Origin: Edolisoma coerulescens
Lineage: Eukaryota; Chordata; Aves; Passeriformes; Campephagidae
NCBI GenBank assembly: GCA_013397115.1
Contig: VWZW01005505.1
Location: 1,945,880-2,009,879, forward strand
DNA: 64,000 nt
Direction: 5' to 3'
Below the pieces are notes generated by a model. That model saw nothing but the letters and a program-made list of their open reading frames with translations. It did not search any database and was not told the origin of the DNA. Position numbers and translations under genes: made by a program. This document shows positions 25,901 through 37,330 of this stretch, piece by piece. Numbering within the stretch: the first letter of the stretch is position 1; each line of letters begins with the position of its first letter.

Positions 25901-28900
25901 CAAAGTCTTTTCTTTCCCCTTCCAAAGGCCTTATCGTCTCTGGACATGTCATCCCACAATAGCAGTGTCCTGTCCCATCTTTTCTGTTGAAGCTGTTTCT
26001 GTTTATGTACTGCAGTCACTGGAAAAAGGGCTTGAATTTAGAATAACCCATTCAATATCTCAGCTAACAACTAATTAGCTCGCTTTGCAGCATTGTCTCA
26101 CTTCTCTGGCTAATGGATTATAATAGTTTTTCAAAGCCCAGCAAAAATTTTTGTGTGCCCTTTATACAGTATAAAGCAACATCGATAAAAATGTTGAAAG
26201 AGAGGTTTTTGGCAGGATACCCATTTGACTATTTTTAGAGTATTCTAGAAGGTGGTATGATAAAGCTCAAGCCTTTGCTTCAAAGCAGGGGTTTGGCTCT
26301 CCTGTGGTCCAGACAACTAATCTAATTGTGGCCTTTGAAGAGAAGCATATCTGTCCTCATCCAGTTCTTCCTTTTCCCTCACAGGATTTCCCAGCTCTTT
26401 TTCTATTTCTTAGTCATTGCCTTCTAAGACACGAAATCGCAAGTGCGCACACGGTATACTCTTATCACACTCCTGACTCAGGCAGTCCAAGAGAGATAAA
26501 ATGAGAAAATGCCTTATTTTTACATCCCCTGCAGACTAAGGATACAGCAAAAGCCAGGTAATTAAAGATTTAGGCAGCTTTATACACGTCCTGGCAGAAA
26601 ATTCAGTGTTGAGGGATTTTAGGCATCACAAAGGAAATGCAGCAGCTGAAAGGAGATTTTTTGCATGCCAGTGATGCTCAATTTGGAGCTAGTAACCTAA
26701 TTGCCTCTTTAAGAATCTAAGTCTCTGAAGTGAACCTTCACCTAATATCATGTTGTTCACAATAAAATCAAAAGCCCTGTGGTAACTCCCATTTTACTTT
26801 CCCCACAAGACTGTCTTAAATGTTTTAATATATGGGGCTTTAATGGATTTTCCTGCTAGTGTAACAAGTTGGAGCTGGTATCACAGCACTAATATTTTGA
26901 TACAGCAGATATCACAGTTGGCTCCACTGGCTTTTACTAACACCTGATCTCTCATCTACCAGCCTCTAACAACATTTTGTTTTGAGCTATTGTTATCACA
27001 TGTTATGTATCATATTCAGCAGTGAGCTTATTATGTAACCAGGAAGTCAGCACTTTCCTAAGCAATAGTGGAACAACTTATTTCTCATGCAAAACTTTCA
27101 ATTTGTTAGTGTATACCTTTGTCATACCGAAGAGCAGTGCTCACAAACTGAGATGAGGATAGAAGGAAGTAAGCTATGTCTTGTTAACAATACACTCAAT
27201 ACTCAACTGCATACTTAAAAAAAAAAAAAAAGCCCAAAAAAAATTTTCCCTTTCCTGCACAGAAGATCACCAAGACTTAAATCCCTTATATGAAACTAAT
27301 TCCAGAAGCAGATGGTTGTATACAACTTTGATGGCCCTTCAGTTTCTTTATTGCAAATAAAATACTTGCTAGGTTTGGTAAAACAAAAGAGGAGCACAGC
27401 TGTCTTATTTGTGTATATTTTGACTAAGCACACATAATCAGTCTATAAATGATGTGGCAGAGTTAAAATTAAAAAAAAAGTTATTCACAGCATGTCATTA
27501 CTGAACATATGCCCCCAAATGAGTAGGCACCAGGTACCTGTCCTCTAAGGGCAGTTCATCAAAGCAAAATAAAAGTAAACTACCGTATACTTCTTTCTAA
27601 TAAGAGGAGCAATCCTTCTGACATATAAAGAAGCCTAAAGCATGGAGGTATAATCAAAATTATAATTAACTGTCATGAGCCTTGAGCAAATGTAAAGCCC
27701 TATCTGATTTATAAAACTTTGATCAGACTGTGATTAAATTATTTTTAGAGATATTCAGGATGTGTCAGATCTCAATTATCCAGAGCTATCTTACCTGCAG
27801 GGAACTCTTGTTCGATTCATACAACATGTGTTGCATGGAGGGACTCTATAAAGAGAATTTTTGGTAGGTTTCTTCTAAAAAGATTCTTTTTTTCTGGCAG
27901 CAAGTGGTCTGATGACCTCATGTTATCATGTTTGCTGTTCCTGGAGATATATGAAAGACAAAACCACTATAACGAATGCTGTGTACAGGTTTTCTGGATT
28001 GGGAGAGATAAAAGTATCTTTTTGAGAGGAAAACAAATGAGTTTTCAACCTGCAAATCCTGATTGCCTGCTCTATCCTTATTACTGAGAGCAATGAGCAA
28101 CAGCCGTATCTCAAATGGACAGAAGGACTGAAAAGGGATCTGTGGGGCAGAAAGGTCAAGAGCTACCAAGTTGCATCAGCTAATATCCGTCTTACACAGT
28201 GATGCAACACTGACCTGTTCCATGCCTGCCATCACTCTTCAGACCTGGACCAGCTGAAGTGTACAGGATGCATACACTCTTCACATCTCAGACTTGTTTC
28301 ACTTCTTTCATCATTCAATTTTTTCCAGGGCCATATGGCTGCCTTCCTGACAGCCCCTCAACCTCCTTTCCCTGCTTTTGGTGTGTGAGCATGGTGGCTG
28401 CTCATGCAAATTAATGAGATTTGTCTTGAACGGGTCCCAGACAAAATTACTTCACATTAAAAAAAAAATAGGAGACATTTAATTCATGGGAGAAATTACA
28501 GAGGACCTTATTTTATTACCAAGGGTCACCCTGCTTACATTTGTCTTCATATCAAGATTTTTTGAAGTGAAAATGATGATTTTTATGAAATTGTCATTAA
28601 TTTCTTAGCATTAAATAATAACATCTTTTTCAGGTAAGAATTACGAATGGGCTGAACAATGTCAACTCAGAAGGCGGATTTTTACAGAACAGATGTACAG
28701 AAAAGGCTGCTATACCTATAACCTCCCAAATCCCTTGCTCCCAACCTTTATTGTATTCACAGCACAAAAGCAAAGTTTCCTGTTCTGCACAAAAGCTACT
28801 TCCCCAGGACTTTTAGCTTCTAAAGTGAAGTCTACTTTATCTCTTTACATATGGCAGGCACTTTTTTATGTTCTAGTTTTTAAACATGTAGTTTTTCTAT

Positions 28901-29485
28901 CAGTTCCAATGCTACATGCCATTCTAAGTAGAAGAGTTACTGTGAAGAAAAAAACAAAACAAAAGAACAAACCCACAATAAAGACCATTTGCAACAATCT
29001 ATACTACTTTCCTGATTCTCTTGCATCTTCCCCAAGCCCTAACTTCTTGTCTTCATATTTTTTTCTGGTAGATTCTCTGCACCTAAACTTGTCAGCATTA
29101 AAGGGTTTAGTTGATTTAATTTTACTGCCAGAGCTCTGCCACTAGAACTCTCTTACTGATTTTTACTACATTTGCAAAAAAGTGCTTTTGCCAGTATCTC
29201 TTATTTCAATGAGCAATATATGCTAAAGTGTCAAGACTTGGTATATGTACAACTCTGCTAGGGCTTTATTGGCCTCACTGCATCATAAAGTAGCTGGAAA
29301 ATAACCAAAGTAGCTGAGAAAGCAAAAGCTACGAGGGTAGACCAAATATGTCTTCCTTTTATTTTACATAGTTACTGGTAACTAATCCTAGTCATCTTCT
29401 CCGTTATCTTTTCTGGATTTTCATCTTTTATGAGCAGGTGCATCCACTGTCAGTTGGGAAGACCACGTAGATCTTGTTGCTCATT
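22975..29485. other. Non-coding DNA, no gene seen
   Basis: This interval contains the longest open frame in the window (28693-29145, 150 codons, plus). It is rich in Phe, Leu, Ser and Lys, has no recognised domain, and contains an A-rich slippage stretch that reads as a Lys-rich run. I regard it as a chance frame. Minus frames at 24802-25074, 25300-25530 and 27918-28169 are likewise unsupported. Short GTT and poly-A runs occur at 24138 and 27217. Confidence 0.55.
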
Positions 29486-29489
29486 TTCA

Positions 29490-29960
29490 TGGAATCATAG
29501 AACCATAGAATGGGTTATGGGTTTGAAGGGACCTTAAGTATCAGCTATTTACAACTAGACCAGACATTCCTAGGAATGCCATCCACTAGACCAGGTTGCT
29601 CAAAGCCCCATCCAACCTGGCCTTGAACATTTCCAGTGCTGCAGCATCCACAATTTCTCCAGGCAATCTGTTCCAGTGCTTCTTAGCCCTACAGTAAAGA
29701 ATTGTTGCCTAATATCAATTCTAAACCTACTCTCTTCCAGTTTAAAGCCATTCCCCCTCATCCTATCCTTGCTCACCCTTGTCTAAAGTCCCACTCCAGC
29801 TCTCTTGTTGGCCCCCTTCAGTTACTGGAGGGCTGCTGTAAAGTGTCTCCAGTGCTTTCTCTTCTCCAAGGTGAATAGCTCCAACTGTCTCAGCCTGTTT
29901 GCATAGGAGAGGTGCTCCAGTCCTCATCTTCATGCTCGTCCTCTGGACTCCAACATCCTT
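29490..29960 (-). mobile_element. CR1 retrotransposon, 5'-truncated (ORF2 end and 3' UTR)
   Basis: Read on the minus strand this is the end of a CR1 element. The RT C-terminal region begins near 29950 with a GVQRTSMKM block, where active elements have the RVQRRATKM type. A decayed RGNG(F)KLxxxR region lies near 29740-29760. The 3' UTR then ends in ACCCATTCTATGGTTCTATG (29494-29513), the octamer-type end of CR1. Indels and stops break the frame throughout, so the copy is inactive. Truncation at about 29960 is the normal 5' truncation of target-primed reverse transcription. A 76-codon minus frame here (29763-29993) is a residue of ORF2 in mixed frames, not a gene. Confidence 0.93.
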
Positions 29961-31639
29961 CTTATTTTGCTTAATGGCAGTTAAGTTCTCCACACTTCAC
30001 TAGTATTTATTATTGGGATTCCAGAGACTGCAAGACTTGATTCATATGGGAAAAGGGTACTTGAGCAGCCTCACAAAGTCATCTGCAGCATGAAGTCAGG
30101 GGTATTGCAAGTATCAGCTCTGGTCAGTCAGTGGATGCCACAAGCCAGGGCCTATCCATACCATTCCCCACTTAGTTGTGCAGCCAGCATTTGATAATCT
30201 TCTAGATATTCTTACTGGCTTATCAACAGTAGGTTTTAGAAGTTTTGATGTCTCATTTCCTTTCAAAGGCAGTTTCTTTGCCTTCAAACTACAGGAATCA
30301 TTAATTACGCATAGTGCCCTCTTAGACACCTTTGTCATTAATTATGAATGAGAGCAGTCAAATATTCTATCCTCATAATAATGCCAAGATTAGATTAATA
30401 TCAACTCTGAACTCTAGGATGCCCTCCAAAGTTCAGAAACAAAAGAGTAAGTAAGAAACAAGAAGTTTTAATGGAAAGGAGAATCTTCTCTGTGAGTTGG
30501 CCTAAGGTGGCTGATGACAGGTTTTTCAGAGCTTCATCTGCCTCAAAATTTGCTCTCACACTGAATAAGCTGCACTAGTTCATATGGGAGGAACACTGAA
30601 TATTTATTAAATATTTTGTGACTTCCTGGCTCAATTTTTTTGCTCCATAGGTTTTCTTTTATCAGTAGACAAAGCATCTGGTCACACATCTACAGAACTA
30701 CACTCAAGAATATGTAATCCTGTTTTTTAATATAGTGTAAAATGTGGCTTATCCATATCAATAGACTTTCTATGGAAAAATGTGAATTTCAATGAAAAAT
30801 CAAGCAGTTTTTCAAAGTTATTTACAAGTAAAAAATATGAATATTGAAAATTACAGAAGCAAATTATATTTCTCAGCAGTAGGTTCTGTCTTGCTGTGGA
30901 AGGCTTCCCTGTCCTGTCTCAGCCTTACTATCTACACCAGGTCTGCAGTGCCAGAGAAAGAGAGACTGTAAGAGGGAGAGAGAAAATCCCAGTGAATACT
31001 TGATGTGCTAACTCTGATCTGTGTAACACTGACTGCATTAAGGGCACTAGATGAACTGTCCTATTAGCTTCAGTTAGAAAGCCTAAAATGGTGATTTTCA
31101 GGGTCAACTGACTCACCTTGGTCATATTAATAAACTATTTTAATAAATATGAATTATGCATATAACTCCCAGATAAAATATATATTAAGATGCTACATGC
31201 AATAACCTTATCTCAGCTTTATAGTGACACGAGGTAATAACCATATGGTTATGAAAAATACATTTTAAAGTTTGAAACTCCGGATTAGATTTAGCTGGTT
31301 TTTAATGGCATCTTTTTTTATTATATAGATAAATTTTTCTCACTAGGTATTACTTTTGGACCAAGTTAAGATTGTGTGGTGACTTTAATCTCACACTTCT
31401 GATTTTAAAATTATTAGAATTCTCGTAAGGGTAAATTAAATTTAATTTGGAAGCCTTGAGTCCTTACAATGGAAGGAACTGCAAAATTCCTGTAAAGTTT
31501 TACTTTTTTGTATTATTGATACACTTCCTGCTTTAGGACTCTTATTCTCTCCCTACAGAATTAAAAAGTAATTGAGAATGCATGCTAACATATGCTATCC
31601 CTAGCTAGGTGAAAATGCAAAGTTTTTTAGAAATAAGTA

Positions 31640-31960
31640 TTTTTTATTATTACAGTTTGCTTGAAGAGCAGATTGGCAGCTGCATCTGGCCAGTGAAAAG
31701 CAAGTAGGGTGCTCTGACCCATGAACTGTGCTGCTGAACCAGAGAGCAGGAAAGTCAGTGTGATCCCTAACTTGTCAGGCTCTGTTTCCCCTTTTAAAGC
31801 TGAAAGCACGAACAAGCCAAGCCCTGGCCTTGCCGGGCTCCCTTTCCACACCCATCCCTCCCTGCACTGCTGTAACCAGTGAGGGATGCAGGGCAGGTGT
31901 GCTTAGTCCACCTCTCACCTGGGGGCCGGTCTGCTTTCTGCAAAGCACTCAGGTGATTGT
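31640..31960. other. GC-richer patch, origin unknown
   Basis: The text from TTGCTTGAAGAGCAG to GCTTCTGCTTCTGATAGCCC is more GC-rich than its flanks. On the minus strand CCCAG followed by GTGAGA (about 31913-31923) resembles a splice donor, but the preceding bases give no recognisable coding exon and no acceptor is evident. It could be a non-coding exon or just composition. Confidence 0.25.
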
Positions 31961-34900
31961 TCACCCTGCTTCTGCTTCTGATAGCCCTGTTTAACTATTT
32001 GCTGAGATGTTGTTCAGTATATCTGTTGTCTGTACGATTACTGCAAACACAATAATATTTAATAAGCTACTTTGATTGCCACATAGGCAGAATTGAGATT
32101 TCAATCCATTTTAACTCTATAGACACAGAGAAAGACTCTATTGCTTTACTCTTATCTATAGCGACAAAGAAAGGGTGAACACAGATGATAAATTTCCTAG
32201 AGGATCCAGTGTGTAATTAATATAAGTTAATTAATGATATCAGTTCTCTGCCCAAAAAATACATGTTGCGATTTTGTGAAGAATATGTAGTCTTGGTCAA
32301 AGAAAGCAAATATATTCAATGCCTGATTTAAATGCAGAATCAAATTCCTTAACTCAGGAGCTGTGACAAGGCTCTTCATAACTGCAAGGAAGAAATTAAA
32401 TTAATATATCAACAGTTAGCATACTGCCATGTAGAAATAAGTCACTATTTAAACTGTATTGTACTTTACGGTATTAGAAGAGTTGAGAGGAATTTGATCA
32501 ATGGAATAAGGCAGTAGGCACATTGCTTGTGACATTGGTGGAGTGTATCTCAGAATTTTTGCTCCATATATATGATTTTTCATAATCTGTGTTTCATGAT
32601 ACTTGATTAACATAAACGTTTTACAAAATGTCCCAGTCCCTCTCAACCATTGCTAAGTCAAAATTCTCTCAGTTTTTGCAAGGTTCTGACATAAAAATAT
32701 ATTTGGTACTTATTCTTATGACCACACTAAGTCATGTCGTCATTTTCACCAGAACACACAGTAAAGCTTAAGACACAAACAAAAAGGCAAAAATAAGTGG
32801 ATGAAAGGAGAGAGAACTAGTCTTACTCTGTTTTTCTACAAATGTCACCTGTAGTGCAGCAACTATGAAATGAATGCCAGCCAGTTGTTATCAAGCTTTT
32901 GCAAAGTTACAAGAGTATCTAGATTGAAATCAAATCTGACTCAAACTTGAATCAAAATTCCAGACAAAGTGCTGTCTTTATGTAGAGCATAGAGTAGGAA
33001 CAGTAGTAAAAGAGCTTGGAACTGAGAGCCAAGAGAAGCAGGGGACAGGAAGATGAGGTGCAGAGTAATGGACTGAATTGCTGCTATTTATATGGGAAAA
33101 TTCTGCCAAATGCATCACTGAAAAGAGTTCCACAACATTTTGTCATCGATATCAACATTCCTAACTTCTACTATTCATTTTCTCCTGAGATAGAATGGTT
33201 TTAAAGACCAAAGAGAGAAGAGAAAACCACTTTTCAGAAATCTCTCCAAACTCTAACTCGGTTTTTAGTCTTGTTCTCAAAATTTAGTTGAGCATCATTC
33301 TGCATTAGGAACATTTTGTAACCTTCTTTTGCCTTTTCAGACTGGTCCAGACTCATAATAATTTTGTAGATACTTATAAGTAATTACTATGATATATTTA
33401 GTGAAATTATAGTGTAGGAATATTACACTTATGCATGCCTCTAAGAAAAGACTTTAAAACTTGATGTGTTACAGATGTCAAGAAACATTTGAAATTGCAA
33501 TTAATCCAAGTGGAGATCTGCATTCTAGAATTATTCTTGTGAAATTTACAGTACCCAACAAACTAATACTTTCTCAATATTATCATAATAGCATTTATAA
33601 TTAAGTTGCCAAAATATTACTCTTTTGCCTGTGTTACTGTAGTGATGTAAAATACCTTCATAAAAACTCAACATCTTTTATAAAAGAATTACCAAGGATT
33701 AGGTGGTTAGAAATTACAAGATAGCAAAAGACTAGAGATCAGTTCATAGGCTATTTTAACACAGCTTTTACTCTAGAGAAAAATTTTGAAGTAGAACATA
33801 AATCTCAGCATAAACATTTTCTAATTTCCATAAGTATCTATGGTATTTACTATTATTATGGTATTATAAACTGATAAGGTTGTAAGCTCTTTTGACAGTT
33901 GTAGCCTCTGATTTCATACAAATATTTATACACAAAGTCATGTGACCTGCCAATATTATAAGCACTTTAAAAGGCATTTATGTGAAACATTCTAATAATG
34001 CAAGTATTTATACACATCATATTGAACTGCTAGCATAGTTTGCAACTTTAAAAATTGTTTCCTAAGGTATCTTTTTCAATAGTAGACATGTTACTCTTCA
34101 TCCCTTCCTTCACTTTCACTAAAGGCTGCTTTGCCCTAGTGCCTAATTGAATAAGTGACAGGCCTTTATTTTCCTGTGTATATCTTCAACAGAATAAATT
34201 AAAGTGAATAGAATATGCAGTGTATGATATTGTTATGTTTAGCTGATTTATTTCTTCCTCAAAATACAGCATCAAGTTTATAGGCCTACCAAAAATTCAC
34301 AACTGTGTCAGCAGCCAAAGTTGTCTTTCCTCTTGCATTTTGAGATTTCACTCTTACAGATTCCTACCACTTACTTGAAGGTATCCATGAGAAGTTTGTG
34401 ACTTTATGTGGAAGTTATGAGTTTTCATTGTGATTCAATCTGTGAATGCAGCTAAAATGGTTTGGTGGGTGTGTAAGAAAAGACCAGAGATATTGAAGAT
34501 TAGCCACCTTGACAATATCACACTCACCTTATACAATGGACTCTCTTATTACTGGAAGCATTCACATACCCCTTTTTATTTTGGTTATACTTTTCAGCCT
34601 TTCTTCACTGTGTGTTTTCCACATGCTATGCTGGACTTTCGTCTAGAACACATGAGCACACACACACTAGATGGGTCTGACTTCATTACATTGTCCTACC
34701 ACTTTATTTTTACATATTTATCAGGTTTTTTCTTTTTTTTTTTTGGTCACAAATTTTACTGTGTGTTATTTTGTCTGTTCATGGTATGTTCCAACTGAGC
34801 TAATTATGATTTGTTTGTAGCCAATACAATAATAAAGAGCAAGTATAATTTTTCCTTAGAGGTGAAAATTGGAGTGCCAGCACTAGGATGATGAGCAATG

Positions 34901-35608
34901 CTCTTTACTCTTGCTCTCAAATGAAATCTGTCTGCTGCTTAAGGGTTGAAAGTTGAAACCCTCATGTATATTTCAAGCCCTTTAACTGATACTATCTTGA
35001 TATGGAGTCCACAAACATTTGTCTTGAGGATCCGTGTAGCCTAGAATAAGTCACCCGATTCAGTTATTATTGTTAGTTGTTTGCTATGAGCTTATAAGGT
35101 AAAGAAATGGGGGCAGGGGGAGAGGAGTAACTAGTTGAATTCAAAGAACATAACCAAAGGAGAGATGGTAAAGACTTCTAAAACTCTGGTGCAAATATCC
35201 AGGGACTTTACACTCAAATGGGCAAAGAGTCAGTTTCTGTGATTGCTTGAATAAAATAACTTATAACTAGACTAGAGTGTCCAGGCATCCTGAACTTTAA
35301 CTTCAGGTTCTGAGTACCGTCCATCAAGACCTTTCCCTTTTCCATGACATTCCTTTTGGCTTCTTCTAGTATGCTGCAAATGTCCTTCTCTTCTGCAGTC
35401 ACCGTCAAACTTCCAGAAATATGGAAATCTCATAAGGACAGTCACTGCATATTCTAATTGCTCCTATGTATATTACATGAGCTGAGTCCTCATGATACTG
35501 TGTGTAAAGGTATCAAGATAAATTTCAAGTGCCCAAGTTGAACCAACATATCTCACACCAGAATTAATGTCTTCAAACCTGCCAGAGCTGGTAAACGTAC
35601 ATCCTTTT

Positions 35609-35628
35609 AAGAAGAAGAAGAAGAAGAA
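35609..35628. repeat. (AAG)n microsatellite
   Basis: Six to seven AAG units without interruption. In minus-strand translation it gives a phenylalanine run inside a spurious 96-codon frame. Confidence 0.95.
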
Positions 35629-36149
35629 ATGTGGTGCTGCTCTCTCTCGCTTCTGTCTTAATACCACAATCACTGAAGTTGTATGAGAGAATGGAACCAC
35701 CTGTTTTGAGGAAAGCATTAGCACTATTGAATTTTGTAGAGAGCGTAAGGCTAAATCAAACATGCTCTCAGACAGCCTGCTAGCATTTCAGGTCAAAGGG
35801 ATGAACATATTCATCTTTTCTCTACTGCAACACACTTTAGCATCTTCTGAGAAGCAATGGACAGAATTTACTACCAAAAACTGAGGTACATAATGAGTTC
35901 AGCACAAAACATGAGAAACAAGAGTGGCTAACTGATTTTGACTAAGGATTTGGTTAGTATCCTGATCTCCTTCTACTGCCTTAAGCTGTTGCTAAAGTAA
36001 GAGAAAAAAAGGCAAGTACATGTGTCATCCATCCAACACCACTTCCCAGAGTCTAAATATGTTTAGCTTGAATGATTTTCCGACCTTCTTGTGCTTTGCT
36101 TGTTCAACAGCCATTAATGTACTTCTCTTCCAAGCCCTTCTTCACTCCT

Positions 36150-37330
36150 CCTTAAAAACTGCATTCAAAATACCTTGTAGCAAGAAGTTCTACAGGTCTC
36201 CCACCCACTAAGGGAAAAGTACTTTACTCTGCAAATATTTAATCTGTCCTTCAGATGCCCCTTTATTTTTGTGTTGGAAAGGAGAGTGAATAAATCACCT
36301 GAATTCACCTTCTCTTTGGCACTCAAAATTTGGTATATTTCTGACATGTCCCCTACAAAGCACCTTTTTTTTTTCCTAAATTAAGAGTCTTACCCTACTA
36401 AGTTATTCTTAAAAAGGAAGATATTCTATATTTTTTGCCACCGCCTTTGCTTTTCTGACTTTCAAATTGCAAAATAACCGAGAAGATCATTATAAACTGC
36501 AATATTCATGGTATGGGCAGGAGGACAATAAGGATCTTTCATTTATTTTTTATTTCTTTTTCAATAATTAATTTGGTATGTATTTTTGACTCCTATTGAG
36601 TATAGAACTAATATTGCCATGAGACTATCTAGTACTACCACAAGATATCGATCCTGAGTGGTAATAGTCACCTCAGAGTTCATAATTTCTTATGTGAAAT
36701 TTATTATGTGTTTTTTCTTCAAGAGCATCACTTTCTATTTACCTGCAATGGATTTTTATATGCCATTTTGTTAACCAGTCACTCATCTTCACAGTGTTCT
36801 CCTTAATTATTGTGTTCTCTCACTGTCACTGCTGTGAATAATTTTGTATCATCAGCAAATATTCCCATCTCACCGCTCATCTTCCTTTCCCAGGTCACTA
36901 CGACTGTTTTGAACAGCACAGGTTCCAACACCCAGCCCTTGCAAAACTTTACTGTGATCTTCCTCCTTGCCAGAAACCTATATTCCTATCACCTAGTCAA
37001 TTTTTAAAACTATTTGACTATTCAGTTTAAATGATGATTAACCTATGTGGGGAAACTCCTGAAATCACTGCCTAAGTTCCTTAAAAGTTTTTGGTGAGGG
37101 ATGTTTCTAGAAGCATAGGAGAAGTCCGGCATGCTTTGTCAGCAAGAGCAGTTTTACAGGCATTTGTTGACAACGTCAAAACCTGCAATAGGCAAATTTC
37201 CCCTTGACATTGACTCACTCCAGGTAGGTTGAAATTGATTTGTGTAATTGCACATACATGTCTACTAAATTTGTCCTACTAAATTTTTACTTCTTTTAAT
37301 TGATTCTGATAATTTTCTTGGAGTTATTCA
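36150..37330 (-). mobile_element. Ancient CR1/L3-like LINE fossil with readable RT catalytic box
   Basis: The whole block reads as one old reverse-oriented LINE. On the minus strand, codons at about 36830-36940 give VLEPVLFKTVVV, then IFADDTKLFT. In CR1/L3 elements this stretch is VLGPVLFNIFIND..., about 15 residues, then FADDTKL. FADD is the RT catalytic motif; its codons lie at 36848-36859 and both aspartates are intact. About 500 bases further on, 36347 to 36240 encodes MSEIYQILSAKEKVNSGDLF and LLSNTKIKGH, corresponding to the (D)MIEVYKIL...LF...N(T)RTRGHP block near the ORF2 end. The plus-strand text 37070-37200 (GTGAGGGATGTTTC..., GCATTTGTTGACAACGTC) fits the upstream palm region. Frames elsewhere are broken. 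The order and distances fit one element, much older than the CR1 copies at 29 and 55 kb. Outer limits are approximate. Confidence 0.68.

Larger units (their letters stand above)
29965..36140. other. Non-coding AT-rich DNA, no gene seen
   Basis: A GC-richer patch at 31640-31960 breaks the AT-rich background and has an open minus frame (31627-31851) with no recognised product. A TTTC-rich frame at 34430-34798 (122 codons, plus) includes a poly-Phe slippage run and is rejected as a gene. A (GAA)n run lies at 35609. The rest is unique sequence in which I see nothing. Confidence 0.55.

Noticed and set aside
28693..29145. 150-codon plus-strand open frame, the longest in the window
   Set aside because: No recognisable domain, a Lys-rich segment due to an A-rich slippage tract, codons dominated by T/A-rich types, and no promoter or splice context. 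One frame of this size is expected by chance in 64 kb.
33880..33910. L2 3'-end-like phrase TTGTAAGCTCTTTTGACAG
   Set aside because: Only a dozen bases agree and nothing around supports it.
34430..34798. 122-codon plus-strand open frame
   Set aside because: Contains a poly-Phe run from a T homopolymer and no family motif; reads as translated low-complexity DNA.
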